DNA of 64,000 bases from Calothrix sp. NIES-2100 (GTDB taxonomy: Bacteria > Cyanobacteriota > Cyanobacteriia > Cyanobacteriales > Nostocaceae), in contig NZ_AP018178.1 in the NCBI RefSeq assembly GCF_002368195.1, positions 6,708,645 through 6,772,644 of the forward strand, given 5' to 3'. This document shows, piece by piece, positions 35,028-43,244 of the stretch. The notes beneath the pieces were generated by a model. The model made no database searches and was not told the DNA's origin. It saw nothing but the letters and a program-made list of their open reading frames with translations. Position numbers and translations under genes: made by a program. Every line of letters starts with the position of its first letter. Within the stretch, counting starts at the first letter, position 1.

Positions 35028-35425
35028 AACTGATATTGATGTTATTTTTAAGAACTTTTAAGCTTGGATGAAAGGCGATCGCATTTCATAAAGTCTCTTC
35101 TTATGCAGAAAATGCATCAGGAAGTTACATTTTTGGCAATGATCCCCAAATTTCGTAGCGATTTATACGATTTTAGCGAAAATGCGCGTTTAACCTTAAG
35201 AGTATGTAAATCGTTACACTTTCAGTACCAGAACAGTCCTTACACATTTATCCAATGAATACACGGAAATATCTTTCCTGAAGCCATAATTTCAGCACCA
35301 AATATACATTATCACTGCTTTTGCCCTAGTAGACTGAGAAAAAAGTCAAACTACGGGTTAATTCATGTTGGGCAAAAACTCGCTTTAGTTCTCTGGGATT
35401 CAAAATTTGCAATGAGAGTCAGCTC
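35028..35425. promoter_or_regulatory. Divergent regulatory region between the Rieske gene and nirA
   Basis: About 400 nt. It contains the NtcA-type promoter of nirA and a roughly 220-nt leader. The leader has no clear hairpin. GAGAG precedes the nirA ATG by a suitable spacer. Confidence 0.7.
35155..35196 (+). promoter_or_regulatory. Class II NtcA-activated promoter of the nir operon
   Basis: GTA-GCGATTTA-TAC (35155-35168) is an exact GTAN8TAC NtcA box. After 22 nt comes TAACCT (35191-35196), matching the TAN3T -10 box at the classic spacing. This predicts a start point near 35203 and activation by NtcA/2-oxoglutarate under nitrogen limitation. Confidence 0.88.
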
Positions 35426-36982
35426 ATGACAGACACAGCAACTAGTACTACAGCCAGCCTCAATAAGTTCGAGAAATTCAAGGCTGAAAAAGATGGACTT
35501 AGCGTCAAAGCTGAGATAGAGAAATTTGCTTCCCTTGGTTGGGAAGCAATGGATGAAACAGACCGGGATCATCGGCTTAAATGGGTGGGTGTGTTTTTTC
35601 GCCCAGTCACGCCTGGTAAGTTTATGATGCGGATGCGGCTACCAAACGGTATTCTCACCAGCGATCAGATGCGGGTGTTAGCAGAAGTAGTGCAGCGTTA
35701 CGGTGATGATGGTTGTGCTGACATTACCACGCGGCAGAATATCCAATTGCGGGGGATCAGAATTGAAGACTTACCAGATATCTTCAATAAAATGCACGCC
35801 GTTGGTTTAACCAGTATTCAGTCTGGGATGGACAACATCCGCAATATCACAGGCGATCCGGTGGCGGGTTTAGATGGGAATGAATTGTTTGACACGCGAG
35901 AATTGGTGCAACAAATTCAGGATATGCTCACCAACAAAGGCCAAGGCAATCCAGAGTTTACCAATCTTCCCCGTAAATTTAACATTGCCATTACAGGTGG
36001 AAGAGACAACTCAGTTCACGCCGAAATCAACGATTTAGCCTTTATTCCCGCATTTAAAGAAGGCGAATTCGGCTTTAACATCGTAGTGGGTGGCTTTTTC
36101 TCAGCCAAACGCTGTGAAGCGGCGATTCCCTTAAATGCTTGGGTTCCTCCCGCAGATGTGGTTGCTGTATGTAGAGCGATCGTCGAAGTTTTTCGGGATC
36201 ATGGTTTACGTGGTAATCGCCAAAAAGCCCGCCTGATGTGGTTGATTGACGAGTGGGGTTTAGACAAATTCCGCTGGGAAGTCGAAAATCGTCTAGGTAA
36301 GTCCTTTATACCCGCCGCGCCAAAAGACGAAATCGACTGGGAAAAACGCGATCATGTTGGTGTATATAAACAAAAGCAACCGGGATTAAATTACGTAGGG
36401 TTACATATTCCTGTAGGTCGCTTGTATGCCGGGGATATGTTTGAAATCGCCCGTCTAGCATCGGTTTATGGTAGCGGTGAAATCCGGTTGACAGTTGAAC
36501 AGAACCTGATTATTCCCAACATTCCCGATTCACGGTTAGTAACATTTTTAGCTGAACCATTGCTAGAAAGATTTGGCATTAACCCAGGTTTACTGACGCG
36601 ATCGCTAGTTTCTTGCACAGGCGCACAATTTTGCAACTTTGCGCTGATTGAAACCAAAAATCGGGCTTTAGCAACGATTCAAGCCTTGGAATCAGAGTTA
36701 ATTCTCACTCGCCCTGTACGCATTCATTGGACTGGGTGTCCTAACTCCTGCGGACAGCCACAAGTAGCCGACATCGGCTTGATGGGAACTAAAACCCGCA
36801 AAAATGGCAAAACCTTGGAAGGAGTTGACATTTATATGGGCGGTAAAGTTGGCAAAGATGCCCATTTGGGTACTTGCGTTACTAAAGGTATACCTTGCGA
36901 AGACTTGCCGCCAGTATTAAAAGATTTACTCATCCAGCACTTTGGGGCAAAACTCAAGCAAGAAGCCTTAGTTACGCATTAG
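35426..36982 (+). CDS. nirA: Ferredoxin-nitrite reductase
   Basis: 518 residues. The siroheme/[4Fe-4S] cysteines are intact: C397 and C403 in SCTGAQFCNFA, C438 and C442 in TGCPNSCGQ. The two nitrite/sulfite reductase half-domains each begin with the ferredoxin-like RxxG pattern (FMMRMRLPNGILTSDQ and YVGLHIPVGRLYAGD). It reduces nitrite to ammonium with six electrons from reduced ferredoxin in the cytoplasm. It is the first gene of nirA-nrtP-narB. ATG 35426 follows GAGAG. The C-terminus is compact, without a fused rubredoxin domain. Confidence 0.97.
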   Translation: MTDTATSTTASLNKFEKFKAEKDGLSVKAEIEKFASLGWEAMDETDRDHRLKWVGVFFRPVTPGKFMMRMRLPNGILTSDQMRVLAEVVQRYGDDGCADITTRQNIQLRGIRIEDLPDIFNKMHAVGLTSIQSGMDNIRNITGDPVAGLDGNELFDTRELVQQIQDMLTNKGQGNPEFTNLPRKFNIAITGGRDNSVHAEINDLAFIPAFKEGEFGFNIVVGGFFSAKRCEAAIPLNAWVPPADVVAVCRAIVEVFRDHGLRGNRQKARLMWLIDEWGLDKFRWEVENRLGKSFIPAAPKDEIDWEKRDHVGVYKQKQPGLNYVGLHIPVGRLYAGDMFEIARLASVYGSGEIRLTVEQNLIIPNIPDSRLVTFLAEPLLERFGINPGLLTRSLVSCTGAQFCNFALIETKNRALATIQALESELILTRPVRIHWTGCPNSCGQPQVADIGLMGTKTRKNGKTLEGVDIYMGGKVGKDAHLGTCVTKGIPCEDLPPVLKDLLIQHFGAKLKQEALVTH

Positions 36983-37139
36983 GGCATAGGAAAAGAGATT
37001 GTCATCTTGAGTTGTGAAGTTTAAGACATGGAATCTCTTATGTAAATCCGCAAGTTTTTGCATTCAAATATCATAATTGGCGAATGGATGTTTTATCCAT
37101 TTGGATTTGCTGGTGTCCAGGAAGTTGCGCTCGCCATAG

Positions 37140-37168
37140 GGATGAAAAATGAGAAAAAATTTTCATCC
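37140..37168 (+). terminator. Hairpin after nirA, possible partial terminator
   Basis: GGATGAAAA (37140-37148) pairs with TTTTCATCC (37160-37168) over an 11-nt loop, followed by TTCTAG without a T-run. It could attenuate transcription or protect the nirA mRNA end. Confidence 0.4.
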
Positions 37169-37230
37169 TTCTAGTTCATCATGCCTACTTTCAAGCAATT
37201 AGAAAAATGCTTTGGCATCCAACTTGAAAA

Positions 37231-37271
37231 GTATGATTTTTAACGCATAGCTCTGATGCTATTTTTACATT
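37231..37271 (+). promoter_or_regulatory. Imperfect NtcA-type promoter upstream of nrtP
   Basis: GTA-TGATTTTT-AAC (37231-37244) has one good half-site and AAC instead of TAC; 21 nt later TACATT (37266-37271) fits TAN3T. It may give nrtP its own nitrogen-controlled start. Confidence 0.35.
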
Positions 37272-37498
37272 TACATTGACAAAATGTAATGGCAGATACA
37301 AATCAATTGGCTAAGTAATTCTAACTTTGGGTATTAGCAATAATTGAGACATTCCCTGGAGGTTGATTAATCAGGGAATCAAAATTTCAGCTTTCAATTC
37401 AGTAGCAATAAATAACCAGAAATATCTGAATTAAACAGGGTAATTAAACAATTATCCCTGCGTTGCTCCATGCAGTTTTGTAATTGAGGAAACTTTGA

Positions 37499-39001
37499 AT
37501 GCTTAAAGGATTATTTTCATTCAGGGATCGCTATCGTATCCTGCATCAGACTTGGTTTGCCTTTTTTCTTACCTTTGTCTGTTGGTTTAACTTTGCGCCC
37601 TTTGCTACCACTATTGGTAAGCAACTACATTTAGCACCTGAGCAAATTAAAACTTTGGGCATTTGTAACCTCGCTCTGACAATTCCAGCGCGGCTAATTA
37701 TTGGGATGTTGCTGGATCGTTTTGGCCCTAGAAAGACATACTCAATATTGCTAATGTTCGCCGCTGTTCCTTGTTTAGCAACAGCTTTATCACAGGATTT
37801 TAACCAATTAGTTATCAGTCGCTTACTGATGGGAATTGTTGGTTCTGGGTTCGTTGTGGGTATCCGCATGGTAGCCGAATGGTTCCCACCCAAAGAAATG
37901 GGAAGTGCCCAAGGTATTTATGGTGGTTGGGGTAATTTTGGTGCTTTTGGTGCAGAGTTTGCCCTACCAATGATTGCTGTGGCTACAAGCTTTTTGGCTG
38001 GTGGTGCTTCTAATTGGCGGTTAGCGATCGCACTTACAGGTATCATTGCTGCTATCTACGGCGTAATTTATTACAACAGCGTTCAAGATACGCCTACTGG
38101 CAAAGTTTACAAAAAACCTAAGAAAAATGGTGCTTTAGAAGTAACTAGTATTAAAAGCTTCTGGGCAATGATTCTCTCCAACTTTGGCTTAATTTTTGCC
38201 TTGGGTTTATTAGCTTGGCGCTTGGAACAAAAGAATATTCACTTTTTGAATTTAACCCAAATGTATTTGGTTTGGGTATTGTTAGCAGGACTGTTTGCTT
38301 ACCAAACTTACAAAGCTTATCAAGTTAACAAAGAACTACTAATTGGCAAAAAAACCTACCCGCTTGCACAGCGTTATCAATTTAGTCAAGTTGCGTTACT
38401 GGAATTCACTTATATAACTAACTTTGGTAGCGAACTGGCAGCAGTTTCTATGCTCCCGGCATTCTTTGAAAAAACCTTTGGTTTAGAGCATGTAGTCGCT
38501 GGCATGATCGCCGCAACTTATCCCTTTTTAAACTTAATTTCTCGCCCCAGTGGTGGCGTAATTTCTGATAAATTTGGCTCCCGTAAATGGACAATGACAA
38601 TTGTCAGTGCGGGTATTGGTGTGGGCTATTTAATGGCACATTTTATTAATAGTAGCTGGCCAATTCCCTTAGCGATCGCAGTCACCATGTTTGCTGCTTA
38701 CTTTGCTCAAGCTGGCTGCGGTGCAACCTACGGCATTGTACCCCTAATTAAAAAAGAAGCCACAGGACAAATCGCCGGTAATGTCGGGGCTTACGGCAAT
38801 TTTGGTGGTGTAGTCTACCTGACCATTTTTAGCTTGACTGACGCATCCACACTCTTTACCACAATGGGCGTAGCCGCGTTAATTTGCGCTTTTATGTGTG
38901 GCTTCTTCCTCAAAGAACCAAAAGGTTCCTTCGCTGGTGCTTATGAAGGCGAATCATCAGAAACAACAGCACCACCTCCACGGATTTTAGCTGAAGAGTA
39001 A
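37499..39001 (+). CDS. nrtP: Nitrate/nitrite permease, MFS type (NrtP)
   Basis: 500 residues with about 12 membrane helices. Nitrate/nitrite porter features include GMLLDRFGPRKTYS in loop 2-3, the glycine-rich GIYGGWGNFGAFGAEFALP in helix 5 and the related IAGNVGAYGNFGGVVYL in helix 11. It imports nitrate and nitrite by secondary transport across the inner membrane. Freshwater cyanobacteria mostly use the ABC transporter NrtABCD; NrtP instead is known from marine strains, Nostoc punctiforme and others. The large loop around residues 200-215 is basic. ATG 37499 is preceded by GAGGAAA. Confidence 0.94.
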   Translation: MLKGLFSFRDRYRILHQTWFAFFLTFVCWFNFAPFATTIGKQLHLAPEQIKTLGICNLALTIPARLIIGMLLDRFGPRKTYSILLMFAAVPCLATALSQDFNQLVISRLLMGIVGSGFVVGIRMVAEWFPPKEMGSAQGIYGGWGNFGAFGAEFALPMIAVATSFLAGGASNWRLAIALTGIIAAIYGVIYYNSVQDTPTGKVYKKPKKNGALEVTSIKSFWAMILSNFGLIFALGLLAWRLEQKNIHFLNLTQMYLVWVLLAGLFAYQTYKAYQVNKELLIGKKTYPLAQRYQFSQVALLEFTYITNFGSELAAVSMLPAFFEKTFGLEHVVAGMIAATYPFLNLISRPSGGVISDKFGSRKWTMTIVSAGIGVGYLMAHFINSSWPIPLAIAVTMFAAYFAQAGCGATYGIVPLIKKEATGQIAGNVGAYGNFGGVVYLTIFSLTDASTLFTTMGVAALICAFMCGFFLKEPKGSFAGAYEGESSETTAPPPRILAEE

Positions 39002-39002
39002 A

Positions 39003-39095
39003 TTTGGGCATGGGGCATTGGGCAATAGTCATTTGTCTCCCTTGTCCTCCTTGTCTCCCCTAGCCCCTAATCCCTAGCCTTTAGCCCCTAATCCC
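39003..39095. repeat. Heptamer and CCCTAG-type short repeats
   Basis: GGGCATGGGGCATTGGGCA followed by TTGTCTCCC and CCCCTAAT units, in the nrtP-narB gap. Confidence 0.75.
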
Positions 39096-39121
39096 TATTT
39101 CCAGACAGGATAATTGCCATC

Positions 39122-41413
39122 ATGAGTGAATTTACCAAAACCCTCTGTCCTTACTGTGGTGTTGGCTGTGGACTAGAAGTTTCGCCTCCAGCCCAACACG
39201 GAAAAGCGACTAATCGGGATAGTCAAGGAACTCCAATTTGGCGAGTACGGGGAGACAAAGCCCACCCATCTAGTCAGGGTATGGTTTGTGTGAAAGGTGC
39301 GACTATTGCTGAGTCTTTAGATAAAAATAGGCTTCATTACCCGATGGTACGAGACTCTTTAGATCAAGAGTTCCGGCGTGCCAGTTGGGATGAAGCTTTT
39401 GATATCATCACCAAGCGCATTCAAACAGTACGCTATACCCAAGGTACAGAAGCTCTATGTATGTATGGTTCTGGACAATTTCAAACTGAGGATTATTACA
39501 TCGCCCAAAAACTCATGAAAGGGTGTCTGGGTAGTAATAATTTTGATGCCAATTCTCGTTTATGTATGTCTAGCGCTGTGGCTGGCTACATTCAAAGCTT
39601 TGGCTCGGATGGCCCTCCTTGTTGTTACGACGATTTAGAGTTAACCGACTGTGCATTTTTAATTGGTACGAATACCGCTGAATGTCACCCGATAGTTTTC
39701 AATCGTTTGGCGAAGTATCACAAAAAAAATCGCAAAGTCAAAATGATTGTCGTCGATCCGCGACGCACACCCACCGCAGAAGCAGCTGACTTACATCTAG
39801 CTATTCGTCCAGGTACAGATATTGACTTGTTGAATGGCATTGCTTATTTGTTAATGCGCTGGAACTACATTGAGCCTAGCTTTATTGAAGACTGTACTAC
39901 TAACTTTCCTGCCTATGCAGAAGTGATTCGTCATTATGCTCCCGATATCGTGGCAAATCGTTGTGGGATCAGCGTTGCAGATTTAGAAACAGCAGCTCGC
40001 TATTGGGGTCAATCCCAGAGGGTACTGTCTCTCTGGTCAATGGGTGTGAATCAGTCCAGTGAAGGTACAGCTAAGGTGAGAACGATTATCAACTTGCACC
40101 TGATGACGGGACAGATTGGTAAGCCAGGAGCGGGGCCTTTTTCTTTGACTGGTCAACCAAATGCAATGGGAGGAAGAGAAGCCGGAGGTTTAGCGCACTT
40201 ATTACCTGGTTATCGCTTGGTAAAAAATCCCCAACACCGCGCTGAAGTTGAGGATTTTTGGGGACTCCAACGAGGGCAAATTTCATCCAATCCTGGTCTA
40301 ACGGCTTGGGATATGATTACGGGGTTAGAAGATGGCACAGTCGGATTGCTATGGATAGCTGCTACCAATCCAGCCGTCAGTATGCCAGATTTAGAACGGA
40401 CTAAAAAGGCATTATTGCGATCGCCCTTCACTATATATCAAGATGCCTACTACCCAACAGAAACCGCTGCTTACGCCCACGTCCTTTTACCAGCTGCTCA
40501 GTGGGGTGAAAAAACTGGGGTGATGACCAATTCAGAGCGTACAGTCACCCTATGTCAAGCATTCCGGGAACCACCAAGAGAAGCCAAACCAGATTGGGAA
40601 ATTTTTGCCGAAGTTGGACGGAGATTAGGCTTTGTCAAAGAATTTAGCTTTGCCAATTCCGCAGAAGTTTATGCAGAATTTGTGGAATTAACTCGCGATC
40701 GTCCCTGTGATATGACTGGTATTAGTCATGAAAAATTACAAACACAAGGCCCCACCCAATGGCCACACCCAGAACTGGACATGGGGACGCAAAGACATGA
40801 TGACGCGGAGAACGAAGAGAACACGGGGACATTTTCACTCTCCGCGTCACCGCGTCCCAAGCTCTCCGCGTCTTCTTCTATCTCCGCGTCTTCCCACAAA
40901 GCAAAACGCCTCTACACCGATCTCCGCTTTCATACGCCTGATGGACGGGCGCGGTTTGGGGCGTATCACTCACGGGGATTGGCAGAACCACCAGACCCCA
41001 ATTATCCTTTTGTATTGACTACTGGGCGACTATACGGACATTGGCACACCCAAACCCGTACTGGTAGAATTGAAAAAATTCGGCAAATGCACCCCGAACC
41101 GTTTATTGAGATTCATCCCCGCGATGCTGCTAGTTTAGGGATTACAGATAACCAGTGGCTAGAAGTGCGATCGCGTCGAGGTCAAGCAAAATTTCCGGCA
41201 AAAATCACAAAAGCGATCGCCCCAGGTACAGTTTTTGTCCCCATGCACTGGGGAGCGCTATGGGCAAACGAGGCTGAAGCTAATGCCCTCACCCATCCAG
41301 AATCTTGCCCCGATTCATTACAACCAGAATTAAAAGCTTGTGCAGTCCAACTGACACCAATTTCTGTAGAAGCGACACTCAAAAATTATCAACTCCAGTC
41401 CTTACAATGGTAA
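39122..41413 (+). CDS. narB: Ferredoxin-nitrate reductase
   Basis: 763 residues, about 30 longer than usual. The N-terminal [4Fe-4S] ligands are C9, C12, C16 and C56 (CPYCGVGCG, GMVCVKG). Bis-MGD molybdopterin oxidoreductase domains follow (NSRLCMSSAVAGY, DPRRTPTAEAADLHL, SLTGQPNAMGGREAGG, and the C-terminal RTRTGRIEKI, VFVPMHW). It reduces nitrate to nitrite using ferredoxin or flavodoxin. Residues 554 to about 593 are low-complexity (HDDAENEENTGTFSLSASPR and so on) and are the translation of an intergenic repeat inserted in frame just before the MGD-binding C-terminal domain. The frame stays open, so the enzyme may still work. Confidence 0.96.
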   Translation: MSEFTKTLCPYCGVGCGLEVSPPAQHGKATNRDSQGTPIWRVRGDKAHPSSQGMVCVKGATIAESLDKNRLHYPMVRDSLDQEFRRASWDEAFDIITKRIQTVRYTQGTEALCMYGSGQFQTEDYYIAQKLMKGCLGSNNFDANSRLCMSSAVAGYIQSFGSDGPPCCYDDLELTDCAFLIGTNTAECHPIVFNRLAKYHKKNRKVKMIVVDPRRTPTAEAADLHLAIRPGTDIDLLNGIAYLLMRWNYIEPSFIEDCTTNFPAYAEVIRHYAPDIVANRCGISVADLETAARYWGQSQRVLSLWSMGVNQSSEGTAKVRTIINLHLMTGQIGKPGAGPFSLTGQPNAMGGREAGGLAHLLPGYRLVKNPQHRAEVEDFWGLQRGQISSNPGLTAWDMITGLEDGTVGLLWIAATNPAVSMPDLERTKKALLRSPFTIYQDAYYPTETAAYAHVLLPAAQWGEKTGVMTNSERTVTLCQAFREPPREAKPDWEIFAEVGRRLGFVKEFSFANSAEVYAEFVELTRDRPCDMTGISHEKLQTQGPTQWPHPELDMGTQRHDDAENEENTGTFSLSASPRPKLSASSSISASSHKAKRLYTDLRFHTPDGRARFGAYHSRGLAEPPDPNYPFVLTTGRLYGHWHTQTRTGRIEKIRQMHPEPFIEIHPRDAASLGITDNQWLEVRSRRGQAKFPAKITKAIAPGTVFVPMHWGALWANEAEANALTHPESCPDSLQPELKACAVQLTPISVEATLKNYQLQSLQW
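40781..40897. repeat. Dispersed repeat inserted in frame within narB
   Basis: GC-rich units GACGCGGAGA, CTCCGCGTCACCGCGTC and CTCCGCGTCTTC lie inside the narB frame. The same CTCCGCGTCACCGCGTC unit occurs in intergenic DNA at about 42700-42722. Confidence 0.82.
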
Positions 41414-41495
41414 GCTGCTAAATAGATAACTAACTAATCAGTAAGTTGATAATTTGACCCATAGTTAATAGTCAATAGTTATGATTAATTTTTCT

Positions 41496-41530
41496 AATCC
41501 TCTAGATAAATCTAGAGGATTTTTATTTTA
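41496..41530 (+). terminator. Rho-independent terminator after narB
   Basis: AATCCTCTAGA (41496-41506) pairs perfectly with TCTAGAGGATT (41511-41521) over a TAAA loop and is followed by TTTATTTTA. It closes the nirA-nrtP-narB unit. Confidence 0.88.
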
Positions 41531-41573
41531 TGTTTTGACTTTTAGCTTGGGAATGCCAACTAGGGTGTAGCAG

Positions 41574-42101
41574 ATGAAAAAACTCCTCCATCGAATGATA
41601 AACGCTACCAAAGATGAGCCGTTTATGCACTTCATTGAAAAAATCGAAGTGATAGTTTCTAAGGTACTATCTGTGTTTATGGTAGTGGTTATTTTAGCCG
41701 CTATTGGTGATTTAGCTTTCTTTCTATTCAAAGAGTTATTTACCGCACCCTACGGCAAATTTAGCACCACAATATTTAAGACTTTTGGATTATTTTTAAA
41801 TGTTTTAATTGCTTTAGAAATTTTAGAAAATATCACTGGATATCTGAAAAAACATGTCCTCCAAGTAGAATTAGTTATCGTCACATCTTTAATCGCTGTT
41901 GCTAGAAAAATTATTATACTTGACCTAGAAAAGGTAACAGGAATTGATATCATTGGTTTAGGAATTGCCGTTTTAGCACTATCAATTAGTTATTTAATAA
42001 TCCGGTATAGCAATACCCGAAAGAGCAAGGTAAGCTCATCTCATATGGTGTACAAAGAACTTGACAAATCCAAGAAGATAATCAGAAAAGACCGTTATTG
42101 A
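41574..42101 (+). CDS. PsiE-family membrane protein
   Basis: 175 residues, four membrane helices (about 27-50, 62-85, 97-115, 122-142). EKIEVIVSKVLSVFMVVVIL, then LFLNVLIALEILENITGYLK and VELVIVTSLIAVARKIIILD are typical of the phosphate-starvation-inducible PsiE family, whose function is unknown. It follows the narB terminator by 44 nt, so it probably has its own promoter. narM comes next on the same strand. The C-terminus is basic and cytoplasmic. Confidence 0.85.
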   Translation: MKKLLHRMINATKDEPFMHFIEKIEVIVSKVLSVFMVVVILAAIGDLAFFLFKELFTAPYGKFSTTIFKTFGLFLNVLIALEILENITGYLKKHVLQVELVIVTSLIAVARKIIILDLEKVTGIDIIGLGIAVLALSISYLIIRYSNTRKSKVSSSHMVYKELDKSKKIIRKDRY

Positions 42102-42144
42102 TTTCACTTTTGCTGATTGCCCCATACCTCATGCCCAATGACAA

Positions 42145-42606
42145 ATGACAAATAACAAAATTTTTTTTGAATTTGAGGCAGATTTCGTTGAGTCCCTGCG
42201 TTGCATACCCATGCAAGTGCGTTACAAACTAGATACTAGTGGGATCAAACTAAAGTTGTCTGATTGGCATCAAATGTCTCAAACGGAACGAGAAGCTTTA
42301 GTTGAATTACCTTGCACTACGGAAACAGAAATTCAATCTTATCGGCAGTATCTCGAACAGTTAATTTTAACCCGCACAGGTATACCAGCTAAACAATTGC
42401 CGATTGAACCCCAGCCTGAATGGATGGACTCGACTAATTTACCAGCTAGCGTTCAAGAAAAAGCTCAAGAACTAGCTCTTACTATCACAACTCAACAGTG
42501 GGAATCTTTAACTCCTTTACAGCGGTTTGCGCTGATTAAACTCAGTCGTTCAGGACATGAAAATAAAAACTTTCCCAAAGCGATCGCAGAATTTCATTTG
42601 AGCTAG
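42145..42606 (+). CDS. narM: Nitrate reductase-associated protein
   Basis: 153 residues. FEFEADFVESLRCIPMQVRY, then KLDTSGIKLKLSDWHQM, followed by TPLQRFALIKLSRSGHENKN near the C-terminus, match the cyanobacterial NarM family, which is needed for active nitrate reductase. It lies close to narB, as in other cyanobacteria, with psiE between them. The start codon ATG 42145 lies in a short CAATGACAAATGACA repeat, so the first residues (MTNNK) come from the repeat. Cytoplasmic. Confidence 0.9.
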   Translation: MTNNKIFFEFEADFVESLRCIPMQVRYKLDTSGIKLKLSDWHQMSQTEREALVELPCTTETEIQSYRQYLEQLILTRTGIPAKQLPIEPQPEWMDSTNLPASVQEKAQELALTITTQQWESLTPLQRFALIKLSRSGHENKNFPKAIAEFHLS

Positions 42607-42659
42607 GGGCTAGGGCTTGTCTTCAAAGTATCGAATGCAACTACATAAGGCTGACAACG

Positions 42660-42745
42660 GGACAATGGGACGCGGCGACGCGGTGAAAATTTGTTCAAAA
42701 AGCTCTCCGCGTCACCGCGTCTCCCCCTCTCCCCCTCCTCCCCTT
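42660..42745. repeat. GACGCGG ... CTCCGCGTC dispersed repeat
   Basis: GGACGCGGCGACGCGGTGA faces CTCCGCGTCACCGCGTCTCC across an AT-rich loop; the arms are complementary. It is the intergenic relative of the insert in narB. Confidence 0.8.
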
Positions 42746-42925
42746 ATTCAAGAAATGAGTTTGAAAACACGCCCTAGGGAAGGGCTAGGAAGAGAGATTT
42801 TCCCTAATCGCAGTCATTAAAAATAGACATGGGGATGAAGAGGGATGTGGTTAGACACTTCTGTGAGCTTTTCAGTACATCACTGCGCGGTAGTTGAATC
42901 TCACCAACCGGGTGATGAGAAAAAA

Positions 42926-42998
42926 TACTAATGACCATCGACCATTGACCACTGACCACTGACCACTGACTACTGACCATTGACCATTGACCATTAAC
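42926..42998. repeat. Heptamer tandem repeat (TGACCAT/TGACCAC)
   Basis: About ten consecutive seven-base units with minor variants. Confidence 0.9.
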
Positions 42999-43002
42999 AG
43001 CC

Positions 43003-43119
43003 TCAACTAGAAATCAAGCATACATGCAGCGTGTCGGCAAGCGATCGCATAATTTTAATTTTGATGCCAGGAATTTCGGCTTCTGAAGCAGTGAGTGAAG
43101 CTATAGTGTATGTAGCCAT
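43003..43119 (-). CDS. Doubtful 38-residue open frame, unknown
   Basis: ATG at 43117-43119, stop at 43003-43005. It starts MATYTIASLTASEAEIPGIK and reads like protein, but has no ribosome site and lies in a repeat-rich gap. It could be a small gene or the remnant of one. Confidence 0.25.
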   Translation of the reverse strand: MATYTIASLTASEAEIPGIKIKIMRSLADTLHVCLISS

Positions 43120-43244
43120 GCCGCAGTTACAGTAGTCCAGATAATTTTTGTGCCCCACTTATATGAGATTGCTGTAAATTGGCTAAGCTTAAGTTCTAAG
43201 ACTAAAGTAATTTCATAATTCGTTGAGACACGCAATCTAACTCG

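Larger units (their letters stand above)
36983..37498. other. nirA-nrtP intergenic region with hairpin and possible second NtcA site
   Basis: 516 nt, long for an operon gap. A hairpin lies at 37140-37168 and an NtcA-like half-match at 37231-37271. A GAGGAA ribosome site precedes nrtP. No coding frame was seen. Confidence 0.6.
42607..43244. other. Repeat-rich intergenic region
   Basis: 638 nt. It holds the GACGCGG/CTCCGCGTC repeat (about 42660-42745), a TGACCAT/TGACCAC heptamer array (about 42926-42998) and a doubtful 38-codon minus-strand frame at 43003-43119. The promoter of the FHA-PrsW gene should lie in the last 120 nt. Confidence 0.6.
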
